This document shows, one piece after another, positions 20,919 through 32,980 of a stretch of DNA of 64,000 nucleotides. Made by a program: the position numbers and the translations under genes. The stretch is taken from the NCBI RefSeq assembly GCF_932294415.1, contig NC_065543.1:42740277-42804276 (forward strand), given 5' to 3'. The notes beneath the pieces are model-generated. The model had not been told where the DNA came from. It searched no databases and saw only the letters and a program-made list of their open reading frames with translations. The stretch's first letter is position 1. Each line of letters begins with the position of its first letter. Origin of the DNA: Quercus robur (taxonomy: Eukaryota > Streptophyta > Magnoliopsida > Fagales > Fagaceae).

Positions 20919-22999
20919 TGTAACACCCTAACCTAATTGCATAATTAATTTTATGGGTTTATATGCTTGTTATTATCTTAATTACTTTAAGAGCATAAAA
21001 CTTTGATATTGTGATATTATAAAAGATATATGCTCTTTTAATGTTATGGAAAGAAGTTTATAAAGGTAAGGACTTATATGTAAAGTTATATTATTATTTG
21101 GGCCTTTCTAGAATATAGAATTGTGGGGGGGGGGGGGTGAAAAGTATAAATGCTAAAAGTTGAAAAAGTGAGTTGTAATCTTTTCTTTCCCTAGCATTAC
21201 ACGTGCCCCCACCCTAAAGTCAATTCCTGTATCTTTTCTTTTGCTATACCAGAAGCTTCTTGCTTCATTTCTTTTTGCTCTTTCTTTTCTTTTTCCTTTG
21301 CTCTTACACGGCTGCACCTCTCCCTCACTCTCTCACCGAAAATCATAGGCATCTCTCTCTAAAAAGAAATTAAGACCCTAATACTAAGGTTTCAGCTTCA
21401 AAGTTTGTGGGTAAGTAAATTAAACCTCATTTGATTTTGTGTATTTTGATGGTATAATTGTTTTGTTTATTTTTACTTCTTTATTCTCTAATCTAATTTT
21501 AGAAGCTGAACTTGTGATTCTGTTTTAGTAATTTGAAAGATTGATGATATTATGGTCTATTGGATGCTTATTAATGTATTTTGACATATATAGTATAGGT
21601 ATAAAAATACCCAAATGAAATGAAGATCAATTGCTATTAGTTAATGATTTTGTAAGAACATATACTGAAACTGTCACTGTGACAGATTTGATGTCTACAA
21701 TAAGAAAAATCTATATTAAATAATATTTTGTGAATTAGGATGCTAGGAGTAGTTTTTATGAATTCTAAGATGCACATGGTTGTTATGAGGTGGTCTCACA
21801 GCATTTGGATGAATATAAAAATAATGGTTTAATTTCTAATTTACAAGAAATTCTGTCAGGACAGATTTGAGCATGCTTCCTTGTATGATTTTTAATAAAT
21901 CATGGTTTTATCCTTTGACTCCGAAATTTTTACAATATATACTATACATACAGGGGAGTGGTTCTGTAAAATTTCATGACATTTGGATGTGTGTTAATAG
22001 TCCATTTGTATTTTACAAATGGGGCACATGCTGCTGAAATGAGCAGTGAACAACATATGACACACCTGACTTTGAGGATTTAATTCTCGAGTTAGGGTAA
22101 ATGTTTTAAGCTATAATTTAATATGCTTATCCTTTGGTATGTTTGGATCATACATAAATTTTATGCCTTGGTTTCTCTATGGTTTGGGTACATAATGTGT
22201 TTGATGAATGTATCATGTGTTTTGGGAAACCTTGTGTGATGGGAAGTAAGGATTTTCTTGAGTTTCAGAGTTAGGTTGTGATTGAGGTATAAGTTTATAT
22301 ATTAGGAAGAATTTTTCAGTAATAAGTTTTGGTTTTTCATCTACGTGACGAGAACGAGAACATGGACACTTGAGCTCCTCTTGTACAATCTCTTGCGTCT
22401 TTTGTTTTCAGGTAAGGGATATGTGACATGTGCATTTAATAAGTATAAAAATTGTTTAGAAAACTATTATGTATTAAAACCTTTTAATTAGAAATATTAA
22501 ATATAAGCATGATTTAAGTAAAATATATGTTTGTGAATTGTTCAACCTTATATACATGATAATTTTAGCATATTGATGCTATTATTTATATCATGAACAT
22601 AATATTTAAGAATGAAGTAGATATGCTACTGTTGCAAAACATTTATGTAAAAGCAAAGTTATCAGAAAAATATAGTTTTCAGTTATTCCATTGTTATGAT
22701 CTAAACTCAAGTAGGAGTTATAGTACTGGTATTTCTATGGAGATTCTGATTGGCCATTAAAGTGGGACTGACTCTGCTGTACCTGCCCTTGTTGTTAACA
22801 GCCAACTTGTGGAAGATGCCAACCTACCCCCATGGTTAAAGATATGTATTATGATATGATCCCGAGATTACCTAGCATTGTGGGGAATGCTGGATGCCTG
22901 GCACCCTGTGTTGAAGCCTCTCAAAGTTATAACAGACTTACAATTGGATTAACTAATATGTATTATAAATGAGCTATTAAGCTATTTGGAAATTATAAG

Positions 23000-24007
23000 T
23001 GTTAGGACATATGTATTTCACTTGTTAAGAACATATGTCATGATTTATATAATTGGCTTATCCTTTGACAAAACGCACTTTACTTGTATTTGGATAGATT
23101 TAGGATGTTTTAATACTTCAAGAAACCTTGTTTCAAGATCAAGTATTGAAGCTTTCAAGTCTGTTCAAGAAAACAAGTTCAGAGTGCAAAATCATTAAAG
23201 CTCGACAGCTGCATCTATCGAGCTTAAAGAAGCTGTTCTTCATTCGGTGTTCTCGACAGCTGCTCGACACCTGCTATTTGTCGAGGTTTAAGATTTTTAG
23301 AATTTCAATCTGATTTTCTTGGGATCCGTGAATGTGTCTTTGGGCCTTCTTTTCTCCTAAACCTAGACATATAAAATGATCAGTTTAAGGGCCGTCAAAG
23401 TGTTCACAAGTTGCACAAGTTTTGAGCAAACTCTGTTCAAGCAAATTGTGACCGGAGACGAAGTTCTTGCCCTAGTTCATCTCTTTCTCTTGAAGAAGTT
23501 GCTGTGTATGTGCACCGTAGGGTTTTGTGACCAAGAATCTTCTTGATCTTCATTGTGTGGATGAACTGAAGAATTTTGCAACCAACAACCTTCTTAGTTG
23601 GTGATTGAAGTCGCGTACTAGGATCCGCGCAATTGGTTAGTCACGTACTGGGAGTCGTACATCTGAAAGGGGAACTGTCACAACAGAACAAGTCCAATTG
23701 GGTATTGGGGTAAGGGTTCAACTGTAGGTTGGTAAGATACTTGGATTCCTTTACTTGTAACCGCTTGTTGTGATAATAGTGGAGTTTCGGGAATGGTGAC
23801 CTGAAAATCACCCGGTAGAGTTTTTGCCGTTAGGTTTTCCCCATTCGTAAACAAATCACCGTGTTATTTATTTTCCGCTGCGTATTTAGTTTATTGGTGA
23901 TTTGTTTGTGCTACCACGCGTTTGCATGATAAATTGATTAATTAATAACTTGGCTAATTAATTAATTAATTTCTATCACAAGGGGTCATTTAGTTTGTGG
24001 CATATCA
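23000..24007 (+). repeat. Element B 5' LTR
   Basis: It starts TGTTAGGACAT and ends GGCATATCA. Five CTCGAYA/TATCGAG-type words lie at about 23190-23286, upstream of a TATA box 'atataaaa' at 23369-23376. The 3' copy begins TATTAGG, its TG changed to TA. Confidence 0.9.
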
Positions 24008-24009
24008 AG

Positions 24010-24021
24010 TGGTATCAGAGC
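24010..24021 (+). other. Primer-binding site of element B
   Basis: TGGTATCAGAGC, identical to element A, starting two bases after the LTR. Confidence 0.9.
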
Positions 24022-24218
24022 ACACTCTGATTAGGGTTTAATCTTTACTGTGTTGATCTATTGACCTCTGTTGTCATGACTGTAACCAACTTGAAGAGAT
24101 CTATGTTTTCAAATACATTTTGTTTTTCTAATCTCTTTTTGATTGAGTGTCTTAGAAAATACAAGTCTAAAAGTTATTTGAATTCTCCTATAATGACTAT
24201 GAAGAAAAAAATCTCAGT
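24022..24218 (+). other. Element B leader with gag deleted
   Basis: Only about 200 bp separate the primer-binding site from the end of the gag-pol linker. A complete SIRE-type gag would need nearly 2 kb. No capsid motif or zinc knuckle is visible. Confidence 0.7.
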
Positions 24219-26045
24219 TTGGCTAAGAAGAAATTAGACTGTCTCAGAATGAAAATGTGCAAAGAAGTTCGTCTGAGAAGAGTAAACATTAAAGGCTTAG
24301 CTCGAAAAAGGCAAATGAGAGAAAGCATCATTCCCACTGATCTGTCATCTAAACATGAAGTGTGTTTTATGATGAAATTTGCATTTAAAGTTATGGACAC
24401 AAGCTTGTGGTACCTCAACAGCAGTTGCTCAAGACATATGACTGGAGACAGATCTCTCTTCAAGACCTTCAAGTCTAAAAAGGGTGGCAATGTCACTTTT
24501 GGTGATGGGAGCAAATCTCAAATTAAAGGAAAGGGAATTATTTCTCTACCTGGACTGCCAGACATTGCAAATGTCCTCTATGTAGAAGGTCTAAGGGTGA
24601 ACCTGTTAAGCATAAGTCAGATATGTGATCAAGACTTCATGGTGCTTTTCTCAAAGGGAAAATGTCTTGTCATAAATGAGTCTGGAAAGAATCTCATAAG
24701 TGGTGTTCGCACTTTAGACAACTGTTATGGATTGGTTCCTGATGCTAATATTGTGTGCAACAGTATTCGTTTGCCAAATGAAGATTTATGGCATCAACGG
24801 ATGGGACATGCTAGTTACAAACATCTTTCTATTGTATCTAAGCATGAATTAGTCTTGGGAATACCGAAACTTAGTAGAATGAACAATGTGGTGTGTGGAC
24901 CATGTCAACTTGGGAAACAGACAAAAGCTAAGCATCCAAGCACTCAGACATCAGCTACATCTAGGCCATTGGAGCTCCTACATTTGGATCTTATGGGTCC
25001 AACTAGAACCAAGTCTCTTGGTGGTAAGAGATACATCATGGTTGTGGTAGACGACTTCACTAGATACACTTGGGTCATTCTCTTACGATCCAAGTCTGAT
25101 GCTCTTGAGCACATTGAAGCCTTATGCACAAGATTGCAGAATGAGAAGAACCTGAAGATTGATCGAATTCGAAGTGACCATGGTAAAGAATTCGAAAAAT
25201 CATATATGGAGTCCTTTTGCCAGAGATCAGGCATATCTCAAGAATTTTCTGCTCCTATTACTCCTCAGCAGAATGGTGTGGTAGAAAGAAAGAATAGAGT
25301 TATTCAAGAGATGGCCAAAGCCATGTTATATAACAAGGATTTGGCCAGAAACTTTTGGGGAGAAGCTGTTAACACTGCTTGTCATACAGTTAATAGGCTG
25401 TACTTCAGACCCGGTACCAAGAAGACTCCATATGAGTTATGGAAAGGAAGGAAGCCGAATATGAAGTACTTCAGGATCTTTGGAAGCACCTGTTTCATCC
25501 TCAAGGATAGAGAGAATGTGGGAAAGTTTGACTCTAGGAGTGATGAAGGTATATTTTTGGGCTACTCCTCCACAAGCAAGGCTTATTGAGTATACAACAA
25601 GAGAACTATGAAGATAATGGAGACAGTGAATGTTGTTATTGATGAGTCTTCAGATTCTAGTTCTCGGAAAAGTATTGAGGAGTTACCTAAAGAAATTTTT
25701 CTTCTTGAGCCTAATGAAGTTCAAGAACTTATTGAACAAGAACCTGCATCTCCAAGTACTCCTAGTACTCCCAGTGTTTTGGAAGATTCTGTAGACATAC
25801 CCACTTCACCAGATTCTGAGTCTCATGAAGAGAAAAGATCTTCATCCAGGGTTAAATTAAATCATCCTCCAAAAGATATTGTGGGAAATATGAATGAACT
25901 CACATTAAGGAAACGAACTGTTGATAAATGTGTTGCTAACTTTGTGTCTTATTCTTGTTATTTATCACAGGTTGAACCCATAAAAGTTAAGGAAGCACTT
26001 CAGGACGAAAGTTGGGTTGAAGCAATGCATGATGAACTTCTTTAG
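24219..26045 (+). pseudogene. Element B gag tail, protease and integrase
   Basis: It opens in a basic Gag C-terminal remnant (SLAKKKLDCLRMKM). The protease motif reads WYLNSSCSRHMTG where the family has DSG, so the catalytic Asp is lost. Pre-integrase LWHQRMGHASYKHL and CGPCQLGK are present. The integrase keeps all three acidic residues (LHLDLMGP, RSDHGKEF, QQNGVVERKNR) and ends in IFLGYSSTSKAY. TGA at 25587-25589 (consistent with CGA to TGA) stops it before VYNKRT. The linker to RT continues from 25590 to TAG at 26043. Confidence 0.85.
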
Positions 26046-27486
26046 TTTCAAAGGAATGATGTTTGAACCTTGGTACCTAGATCGAAGGGTGAACACATCA
26101 TTGGTACAAAGTGGATATTCCGCAACAAGATTGATGAGGAGGGTAATGTGATCCGGAACAAGGCTCGGCTTGTAGCTCAAGGATACTCTCAAATGGAAGG
26201 AGTAGACTATGATGAAACATTTACTCCGGTTGCCCATATGGAGTCCATCAGAATTCTCCTTGCACTGGCCTGTCAATTAAAGTTCAAGCTTTATCAGATG
26301 GATGTGAAGACTGCTTTCTTAAATGGATTTCTCAAAGAAGACATTTATGTGGAGCAACCAAAAGGGTTTATTGATTCACACTTCCCAGATCATGTACTGT
26401 ACCTGAAGAAGGCACTCTATGCGTTAAAGCAAGCCCCCAGAGCTTGGTATGATCAGCTTACACAATACTTTGTGTCACATGGGTTCACAAGAGGAAAGGC
26501 TGATCAGACTCTTTTCATCAAAAGAGAAGATAGCGAGCTAATAGTTGCCCAAGTCTATGTTGATGGCATCATCTTTGGATCGACTAAGGATGAACTTGCT
26601 CATGGTTTCTCAAAACTCATGCAGGTAGAGTTCGAGATGTGCATGATTGGAGAGCTGACTCACTTCCTTAGGTTGCAGATTCATCAACAAGATTTAGGTA
26701 TATTTCTATCTCAATCTAAATATGCTAAGAATCTTGTAAAAAAATTTGGTTTGGAATCTGCTAGTTCTATCAGAACCCCTATGAGTCCAAATGTTAAACT
26801 CACTGTTGACTTGTTAGGTAGAAGTGTTGATCCTTCTCTATATAGAAGCATGATAAGTAGTCTTCTTTACCTTACTGCTAGTAGACCTGACATTAGTTAT
26901 AGTGTTCGAGTTTGTGCTAGATATCAGGCTAATCCCAAAGAGTCCCATATGACTGCTTTAAAGAGAATCATAAAGTATGTCAAAACCACTGCTGAGTTTG
27001 GTGTGTGGTACAGCAAGGACACAAGTGATGTCCACTGCTGATTGGGCTGGGAATGCTTATGATAAAAAGAGTACTTCAGGGGGTTGTTTCTATGTGGGTA
27101 ATAATCTTGTCTCTTGGATGAGTAAAAAGCAGAACTCCATCTCATTATCCACTGCAGAAGCTGAGTACATTGATGTTGGTAGCTGTTGCACCCAACTCTT
27201 ATGTATGCAAAAACTCCTCTGTGATTATGGTATTCGTCAAGAACATCTCACTATCTATTGTGACAATACCAGTGCCATTAATATCTCTGAGAATCCGGTT
27301 CAACATTCTAGAACCAAACACATAGAAATTTGACATCATTTCATTAAGGAACTTGTCGAAAATGGTACTCTCACTCTTGAGTTCATTCACACCGATGATC
27401 AAAAGACTGACCTGTTTACCAAACCTCTTGACAATAAACGCTTCGAATTCGTTCGTCAAAACATTGGTGTTATCTCCATGGGATGA
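26046..27486 (+). pseudogene. Element B reverse transcriptase and RNase H
   Basis: TGA at 26064 replaces an expected Trp (NDVWTLV). RT then reads TKWIFRNKIDEEGNV, GVDYDETFTPVA, MDVKTAFLNGFL and QAPRAWYDQL. The catalytic box reads YVDG near 26557 instead of YVDD, an inactivating change. RNase H is reached after a frameshift or deletion near 27028 (ADWAGNAYDKKST, STAEAEYIDVG, CDNTSAINIS) and contains TGA at 27331-27333 after HIEI. It ends VRQNIGVISMG at TGA 27484-27486. Confidence 0.87.
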
Positions 27487-28524
27487 TCTTCCTCTCCTTT
27501 TCTTTCTTTCTCATGCATCTACATCTAGATTTTATGCTTTGTTTGTTTAACATGTGTTTGTTTAGTTACTTTTCAGTTTTGCTTTGTTTTGTTTTTCATA
27601 TAAAAATAAATTTTTTTTTTGAAAAATCAGAAAAAAAAAAAAAAAAATACAAAAACAATGTGTGTTATGTGTACTTTGGTACTTGTGTACCTTGGATGGC
27701 CATTGAAACAAAATCTTCTAAACTTTGTATCATTTGTAGCTTAGATGAGCATTTCTATGCACAACTAAGCAAGTGAGCTTTGTGGCTCGTGTTTGTGATG
27801 AGTACGATTAAGTTGTCTCTTAAACTTAACACGCATATCACTCTTTTTTTTGGGAAGGACTAAAAAATCTTGAGAGAAAGGCATGAACAACTATCTCACC
27901 ACTGTTGCCCGCCAATCATAATAAGACACCTGTATGCTTCAGCATAGCAAAAGTGCAGTGTCAATGACATTTGTGTGTTTAGGCATAGCAAAATTAATAT
28001 GCAAAGAATCAAAAGAAAAAAGATCAAAATGCTTTAAACATGATTGCAAGCATGTATTCTAGGAGATGTGGGAGTTATAGGATGTACCTCAAAGGTGATA
28101 GTCCCCATCAAGCAGTTATGATTATGTGTGAGTTAAAGTGATTTTCACATATCTCAAATCGTCATAACATGCATACACTTATGCAATCTTGTGATATTTT
28201 TCACACACAACACACAATATTCTTTGCTATTCTTGATACATGTGCAGGTACAATGTGATTTGGCCATCATAAGGTTTTACATGTATTAATGTATACTCAC
28301 TAAACTGTCTAGACTTGTTTTTGAAATATAAAATTGGTTAGACTTGTTTAGTGTGTGTGTGTGTGTGTGTGTGTTTATGGAGATCCATGTGCTTAAATTT
28401 TCATTTGAGAGATGATTTTGAGAGCTTAATATGTTGATTGGATCGTTGGTTGAGTTGCATGTTGAATTGCATTCATGTCTGTGTTTTTTCATATCTCGAA
28501 AAACTGATTTTAAAAGTTGGCTCA
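27487..28524 (+). other. Element B spacer between pol and the internal promoter
   Basis: About 1 kb, AT-rich and without a convincing frame. A (GT)n microsatellite lies at about 28351-28373. No gene is seen. Confidence 0.6.
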
Positions 28525-28954
28525 ACGCCTCCTCCATACCTCCTCAATAGCTGGCTATCTGTTGAGCTTCCTTAAGCTTTTTCTTATCGCAATCTCGCCT
28601 GCTCCTCGATACCTGGTGGATCTACCGAGATTGGGTCTGTATGCTCGATAGCTTCTCGATACCTGGTGGATCAATCGAGCTTCTGTTCTATATTCTGGTG
28701 TGTTGATCCTCGTTACCTCCTCGACACCTCAGCTGTCGACGAGTATTTCCTCGACAGATCCCTCGATACCTGTCGATACCTGCATCAATCGAGATTTACT
28801 GGCTTTCCTATATAAAGCCCCTGCGCGATCCGGATCTCATTTTCATCGATCTCTCTCTCAATACTTCTCTATTTCTCTCCAAAAAACACTCCAATCTCAC
28901 TCCTATCTTGGTTCTCAAGGATTTTCCAAGGTTTTTCAAGTTTTTCTTCACTTC
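28525..28954 (+). promoter_or_regulatory. Element B internal promoter candidate for the extra ORF
   Basis: About ten CTCGAYA or ATCGAG words lie between 28600 and 28797, the same words as in the LTR upstream of its TATA box. They are followed by a clean TATA box 'tatataaa' (28809-28816) and a pyrimidine-rich start region (CTCTCTCTC near 28850). The probable non-coding first exon ends at donor GTAAGC (28955). The acceptor TTACGTTAG (ending 29340) after a long pyrimidine tract lies 7 bp before the ORF start. Confidence 0.62.
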
Positions 28955-29347
28955 GTAAGCTTTTAATCCTTTCTCATTCATGCATTTCATGTTTTGAAAC
29001 CTAGAATTTGGGGTTTTTGGAAATTTTTGGGGTTTTTCAAAATTGATGAGATTTTATTGAAATTTTAGGTTGGGTTTTCACTTAAATGTGTTTAAAACCT
29101 CATACATTGCATCACATTAGCATTATAATGGTATTGCCATGCATTTCGATGTGTGCTATATGTTTGTGTGCTGATAGGTTTGGATTCAACTGAGCCCATG
29201 ATGCAATTTCTTTTGCATGTCACATGTTCATGCATTTCCCATGCATACGTACTTCTTTTCAATATATTTGATATATTTGAAAATGTATGGAACTTTTCTG
29301 ATTGTTTTTCTTTCTCTCCCTCTCTGTTGTTTACGTTAGTCGTGTCT

Positions 29348-30565
29348 ATGGCACCTAAGTGTAAATCCACTCCAGCCCGAAACCCTCTTCGTTCCGGTGC
29401 TTCCTCTTCGTCTGATCCTACCTTATCTCATATCCGGTTCCGTGATGATGATGCCTTTAAGGCATTTTCGAAGAACTTTTCTAGACGAGGCATTCATTCG
29501 GAACACCAAGTCATCTTGACGGATTTTGCAAACACCGACCTTTTCTCTGTCATTCACAGTAGGGGATGGGAGTCATTGTGTGACGTCCCGGTCACCTGTC
29601 CTCTCATGATTATCCAGGAGTTCTACTCCAACATGCACGAGATTGATCGGTCAGTACCTCTTTTCTTCACTCGCGTTCGAAGTACGCGCATTCCTATCAC
29701 ACCGCAGTTGGTTGCGAATGTGCTTCAGGTCCCTAGGATAGAGTTTCCTGACTATCCTGATTGTGAGCGTCTGAGGACTGTGTCTAGGGATGAGCTCATG
29801 TCTACTTTCTGTGAGTGCCCGTCTACTTTCTGTGAGTGCCCTACTACTTAGGGTGAGCGTCTTTTTACACCATGTCGACCTTTTGCTAAAGGCCCTAGAT
29901 TCATGGACATGGTGATGACTTTTGTTTTGCATCCCCTCTCTCACTATAACTCCATCACAGAGCCTCGTGCTCGGTTTTTGTTGTCTTTTCTTGAGCATCT
30001 TACCATAGACTTCCCTTCTCATTTCATTCTGTCTATTATAGATGTTAATCTAGATTCAGCGACCCGTGATAAGCTCATCTTTCCTTCCACTATCACGAGG
30101 ATTCTACGCCATTTTTCTGTCCCTTTTCCCTCTTCCGACCACTTTACAGTCATGTATGCCATAGATTACGCTACCGTTAAACGTAGTGAGGCCCAACTTC
30201 GGTCGCGGCAGTTGGATTCAACAGCTCCTTCCTCCCATTTTGCTCCATCCTATTCGGCTCCATCCACATCGGCTCCTCCTTCTTCTTCGAGCGATATGTC
30301 TCTAGGAGATATCATGGCGTAGCTGCAGCGCATGGATGCTCGCCTCGATACACTCTCTACGAAGTTGAATCAGGTGAACGTTCATGTCGGTCGTATTGCA
30401 TGACGACAGGGGTCTATGGATGGCTTTGCTCCTGAGGCTACTCCTTCACCACCTTCTCCTGTGGCTTCTGCTTCTAAGGATGAGGATGATGATGATGGTG
30501 ATGACGATGATGCTTCCAATGATGATGATGGAGATGCTAGCTCTACCGATGAGATGTCTACTTGA
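29348..30565 (+). pseudogene. Element B extra ORF (env-like position), homologue of the ORF in element A
   Basis: One frame from ATG 29348 (MAPKCKSTPARN) to TGA 30565, 405 codons, interrupted by three nonsense codons: TAG 29849-29851 (before GERLFTPCRPFAKGPRF), TAG near 30320 (before LQRMDARLDTL) and TGA near 30401. All fit C-to-T or G-to-A changes. The domain core has GWESLCDVPVTCP, QEFYSNM and TRVRSTRIPITPQ, resembling the PF20167-type plant transposon protein domain. The C-terminus has Ser/Pro/Thr-rich, coiled-coil and strongly acidic segments. No membrane segment is seen. The function is unknown. Confidence 0.75.
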
Positions 30566-31127
30566 TACTCTTACCCTTTGTCATTCGTGACAAAAAGGGG
30601 AAGTAGTTTTGGTATGAGAGTAGTCCATCTTAGGGGGAAAGTTAGTATAGGATCATTTTGTTAGGGGGAGTGTTGATACATTTTTTAGGGATGTAGTGAG
30701 GATAGTATGTATCTTTTTTTTTTCTTTCTTTTTAGATACATTACTCTTGTACATGAGGTCTTGTGACCATTTATAGACATACATTGTACGTATCTCTTTA
30801 TTTATATTGATGTATGTTTTCTTTCACCTACCCTTCATGTGTTGTTTCTTTTCTCTCTTTATACACATGTTTCTTATACTTGTATGCAATCTATTATTTC
30901 TGTTTCACACAAAGATGTCTTAATGAGTTTTGTTTAAAGTGTTTCAGAAATACAGGTTGTCAAAGTCTACTTGTCATAAACTCTCTTCTTGCAAAGTTTT
31001 TCAAGAGTTTGTGTTAGGATAGATTTTATTGTATTCAACAAGTGAATATGAGTTGAGTGATTTATGACTTCTCTCATATATTCATTTGTTTGTTGTGGTT
31101 TTGTCACGAATTGCCAAAGGGGGAGAT
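30566..31127 (+). other. Element B 3' untranslated region with repeated polypurine tracts
   Basis: AAAAGGGGAAG, TAGGGGGAAAG and TAGGGGGAGTG occur at 30594-30675. The terminal tract CAAAGGGGGAGAT (31115-31127) directly precedes the 3' LTR. The preceding 'tttgtcacgaattgcc' matches 'tttgtcacggaatag' at the same position in element A, which links the two families. Confidence 0.75.
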
Positions 31128-32149
31128 TATTAGGACATATGTGTTTCACTTGTTAAGAACATATGTCATGATTTTATATAATTGGCTTATCTTTTGACAA
31201 AACGCACTTTACTTGTATTTGGGTAGATTTAAGATGTTTTAAATACTTTAAGAAACCTTGTTTCAAGATCAAGTATTGAAGCTTTCAAGTCTGTTCAAAA
31301 AAACAAGTTCAGAGTGCAAAATCATTAAAGCTCGACAGCTAGCTCGACAGCTGTATCTATAGAGCTTAAGAAAGTTGTTCTTCATTCAGTGTTCTTGACA
31401 GCTGCTCGACACCTGCTATCTGTCGAGGTTTAAGATTTTTAGAATTTCAATCTGATTTTCTTGGGATCCGAGAATGTGTCTTTGGGCATTCTTTTCTCCT
31501 AAATCTAGACATATAAAAGGATCAGTTTAAAGGCCGTCAAAGTGTTCACAAGTTGCACAAGCTTTGAGCAAACTTTATTCAAGCAAATTGTGACCGGAGA
31601 CGAAATTCTTGCCCTAGTTCATCTCTTTCTCTTGAAGAAGTTGCTGTGTATGTGCACCGTAGGGTTTTGTGACCAAGCATCTTCTTGATCTGCATCGTGT
31701 GGATGAACTGAAGAACTTTGCAACCAACAACCTTCTTGATTGGTGATTGAAGTCGCGTACTGGGATCCGCGCAATTGATTAGTCACGTATTGGGAGTCAT
31801 GTATTTGAAAAGGGAACTGTCACTACAGAACAAGTCCAATTGGGTATTGGGATAAGGGTTCAACTGTAGGTTGGTAAGGTACTTGGATTCCTTTACTTGT
31901 AACCGCTTGTTGTGATAATAGTGGAGTTTTGGGAGTGGTGAACTGAAAATCACCCGGTAGAGTTTTTGTCGTTAGGTTTTCCCCATTCGTAAACAAATCA
32001 CCGTGTTATTTATTTTCCGCTGCGTATTTAGTTTATTGGTGATTTGTTTGTGCTACCACGCGTTTGCATGATAAATTGATTAATTAATAACTTGGCTAAT
32101 TAATTAATTAATTTCTATCACAAGGGGTCATTCAATTTGTGGCCTATCA
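31128..32149 (+). repeat. Element B 3' LTR
   Basis: About 1022 bp, ending GGCCTATCA and followed by ATAAG. It contains a tandem copy of 'agctcgacagct' absent from the 5' LTR. Divergence from the 5' copy is roughly 5% by eye. Confidence 0.9.
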
Positions 32150-32980
32150 ATAAGAAAAGTATGATGATAAGAAAGGTATGTTGAATGTGTTAGAAGTTTG
32201 ATGAGAAGTTTATGATAAAGTATTTTATAGTCTTTTTAAAGATAAGATTACTGAATTATGTTTATGTTCCTTATTATGCCCTTTTATTATTATATGAAAG
32301 GAATATGAAGTATTTTTATCTGAAAGTTCATAAGTTATTTTAAGAACAACGTGAACAGTATGAAGGCTATTTTATCAAAGCTGGCATATTCATAAAATAT
32401 TTGATTTACATGCATTCTTATTAAAGGCCCATGAAACTTAAAACCTTACTGGGCTTCGTAGCTTACCCTATTATATTTCAGTGCATAGGTTCTTCCTGGA
32501 AACAGCGAGAGTATTAGAGGTGGCAAGGATTCTATGATTTTCGTTTGGTAGATTGTATAGTTTTTTTGTTGTATAGTAGTTTATCTCTTTTGTTGGATAG
32601 GAGGAATCAAGATGTACTTGATCCTTGAGCACAAATGTAATTCAGAACCTTAGTTTGTTTTGAAATCCAGTTGTATGTCTTTAGGGTTAGGTTTGTAATA
32701 AGTGTTTTGCTAAACATTTAGCTATGTAATATTTACACAAATACCTGATGTTTCAGCCAAGTGGCAATCTTTCCAAGTTCAAAGGAAATGAAGTTTCAAG
32801 GTTTTCATCATTTTTGTATATTGTGGCTTTTATGCAAGAAATTAAGCAGGAATACAAGAAACAATTCTCGATAAGCACCTTTAGTTTAGGTTGGTTCGTG
32901 TTAGTATTGAGGTAAACTTGATATTAACATGTCAGTCATGCACTAAACTTTGAAGTACAAGTTTGGGTCGTGACATTTGG

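Larger units (their letters stand above)
23000..32149 (+). mobile_element. Element B: SIRE-like Copia retrotransposon with pol and extra ORF, gag mostly deleted
   Basis: LTRs at 23000-24007 and 31128-32149, perfect 5-bp duplication ATAAG (22995-22999 and 32150-32154), PBS TGGTATCAGAGC, polypurine tract, Copia pol and an extra ORF before the 3' LTR. By eye about 5% of LTR sites differ and there is a 12-bp tandem duplication in the 3' copy. It is therefore much older than element A but younger than the solo LTR that holds it. Confidence 0.9.
20919..32975 (+). mobile_element. Solo LTR C (about 2.9 kb), split by element B
   Basis: The ends are TGTAACACCC and GGGTCGTGACA, flanked by TTCGG (20914-20918) and TTTGG (32976-32980), a 5-bp duplication with one C/T difference. 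Without element B its parts (20919-22999 and 32155-32975) total about 2.9 kb. A TATA-like 'gtataaatgc' lies near 21145. It has no internal domain or coding frame, so a solo LTR left by LTR-LTR recombination is the simplest reading. A 13-G run lies at 21125-21137. It splits Tat1 between gag and protease. Confidence 0.7.

Noticed and set aside
29651..30022. 123-codon minus-strand frame opposite the extra ORF of element B
   Set aside because: Low-complexity Arg/Ser-rich translation, a shadow of the conserved plus-strand frame.
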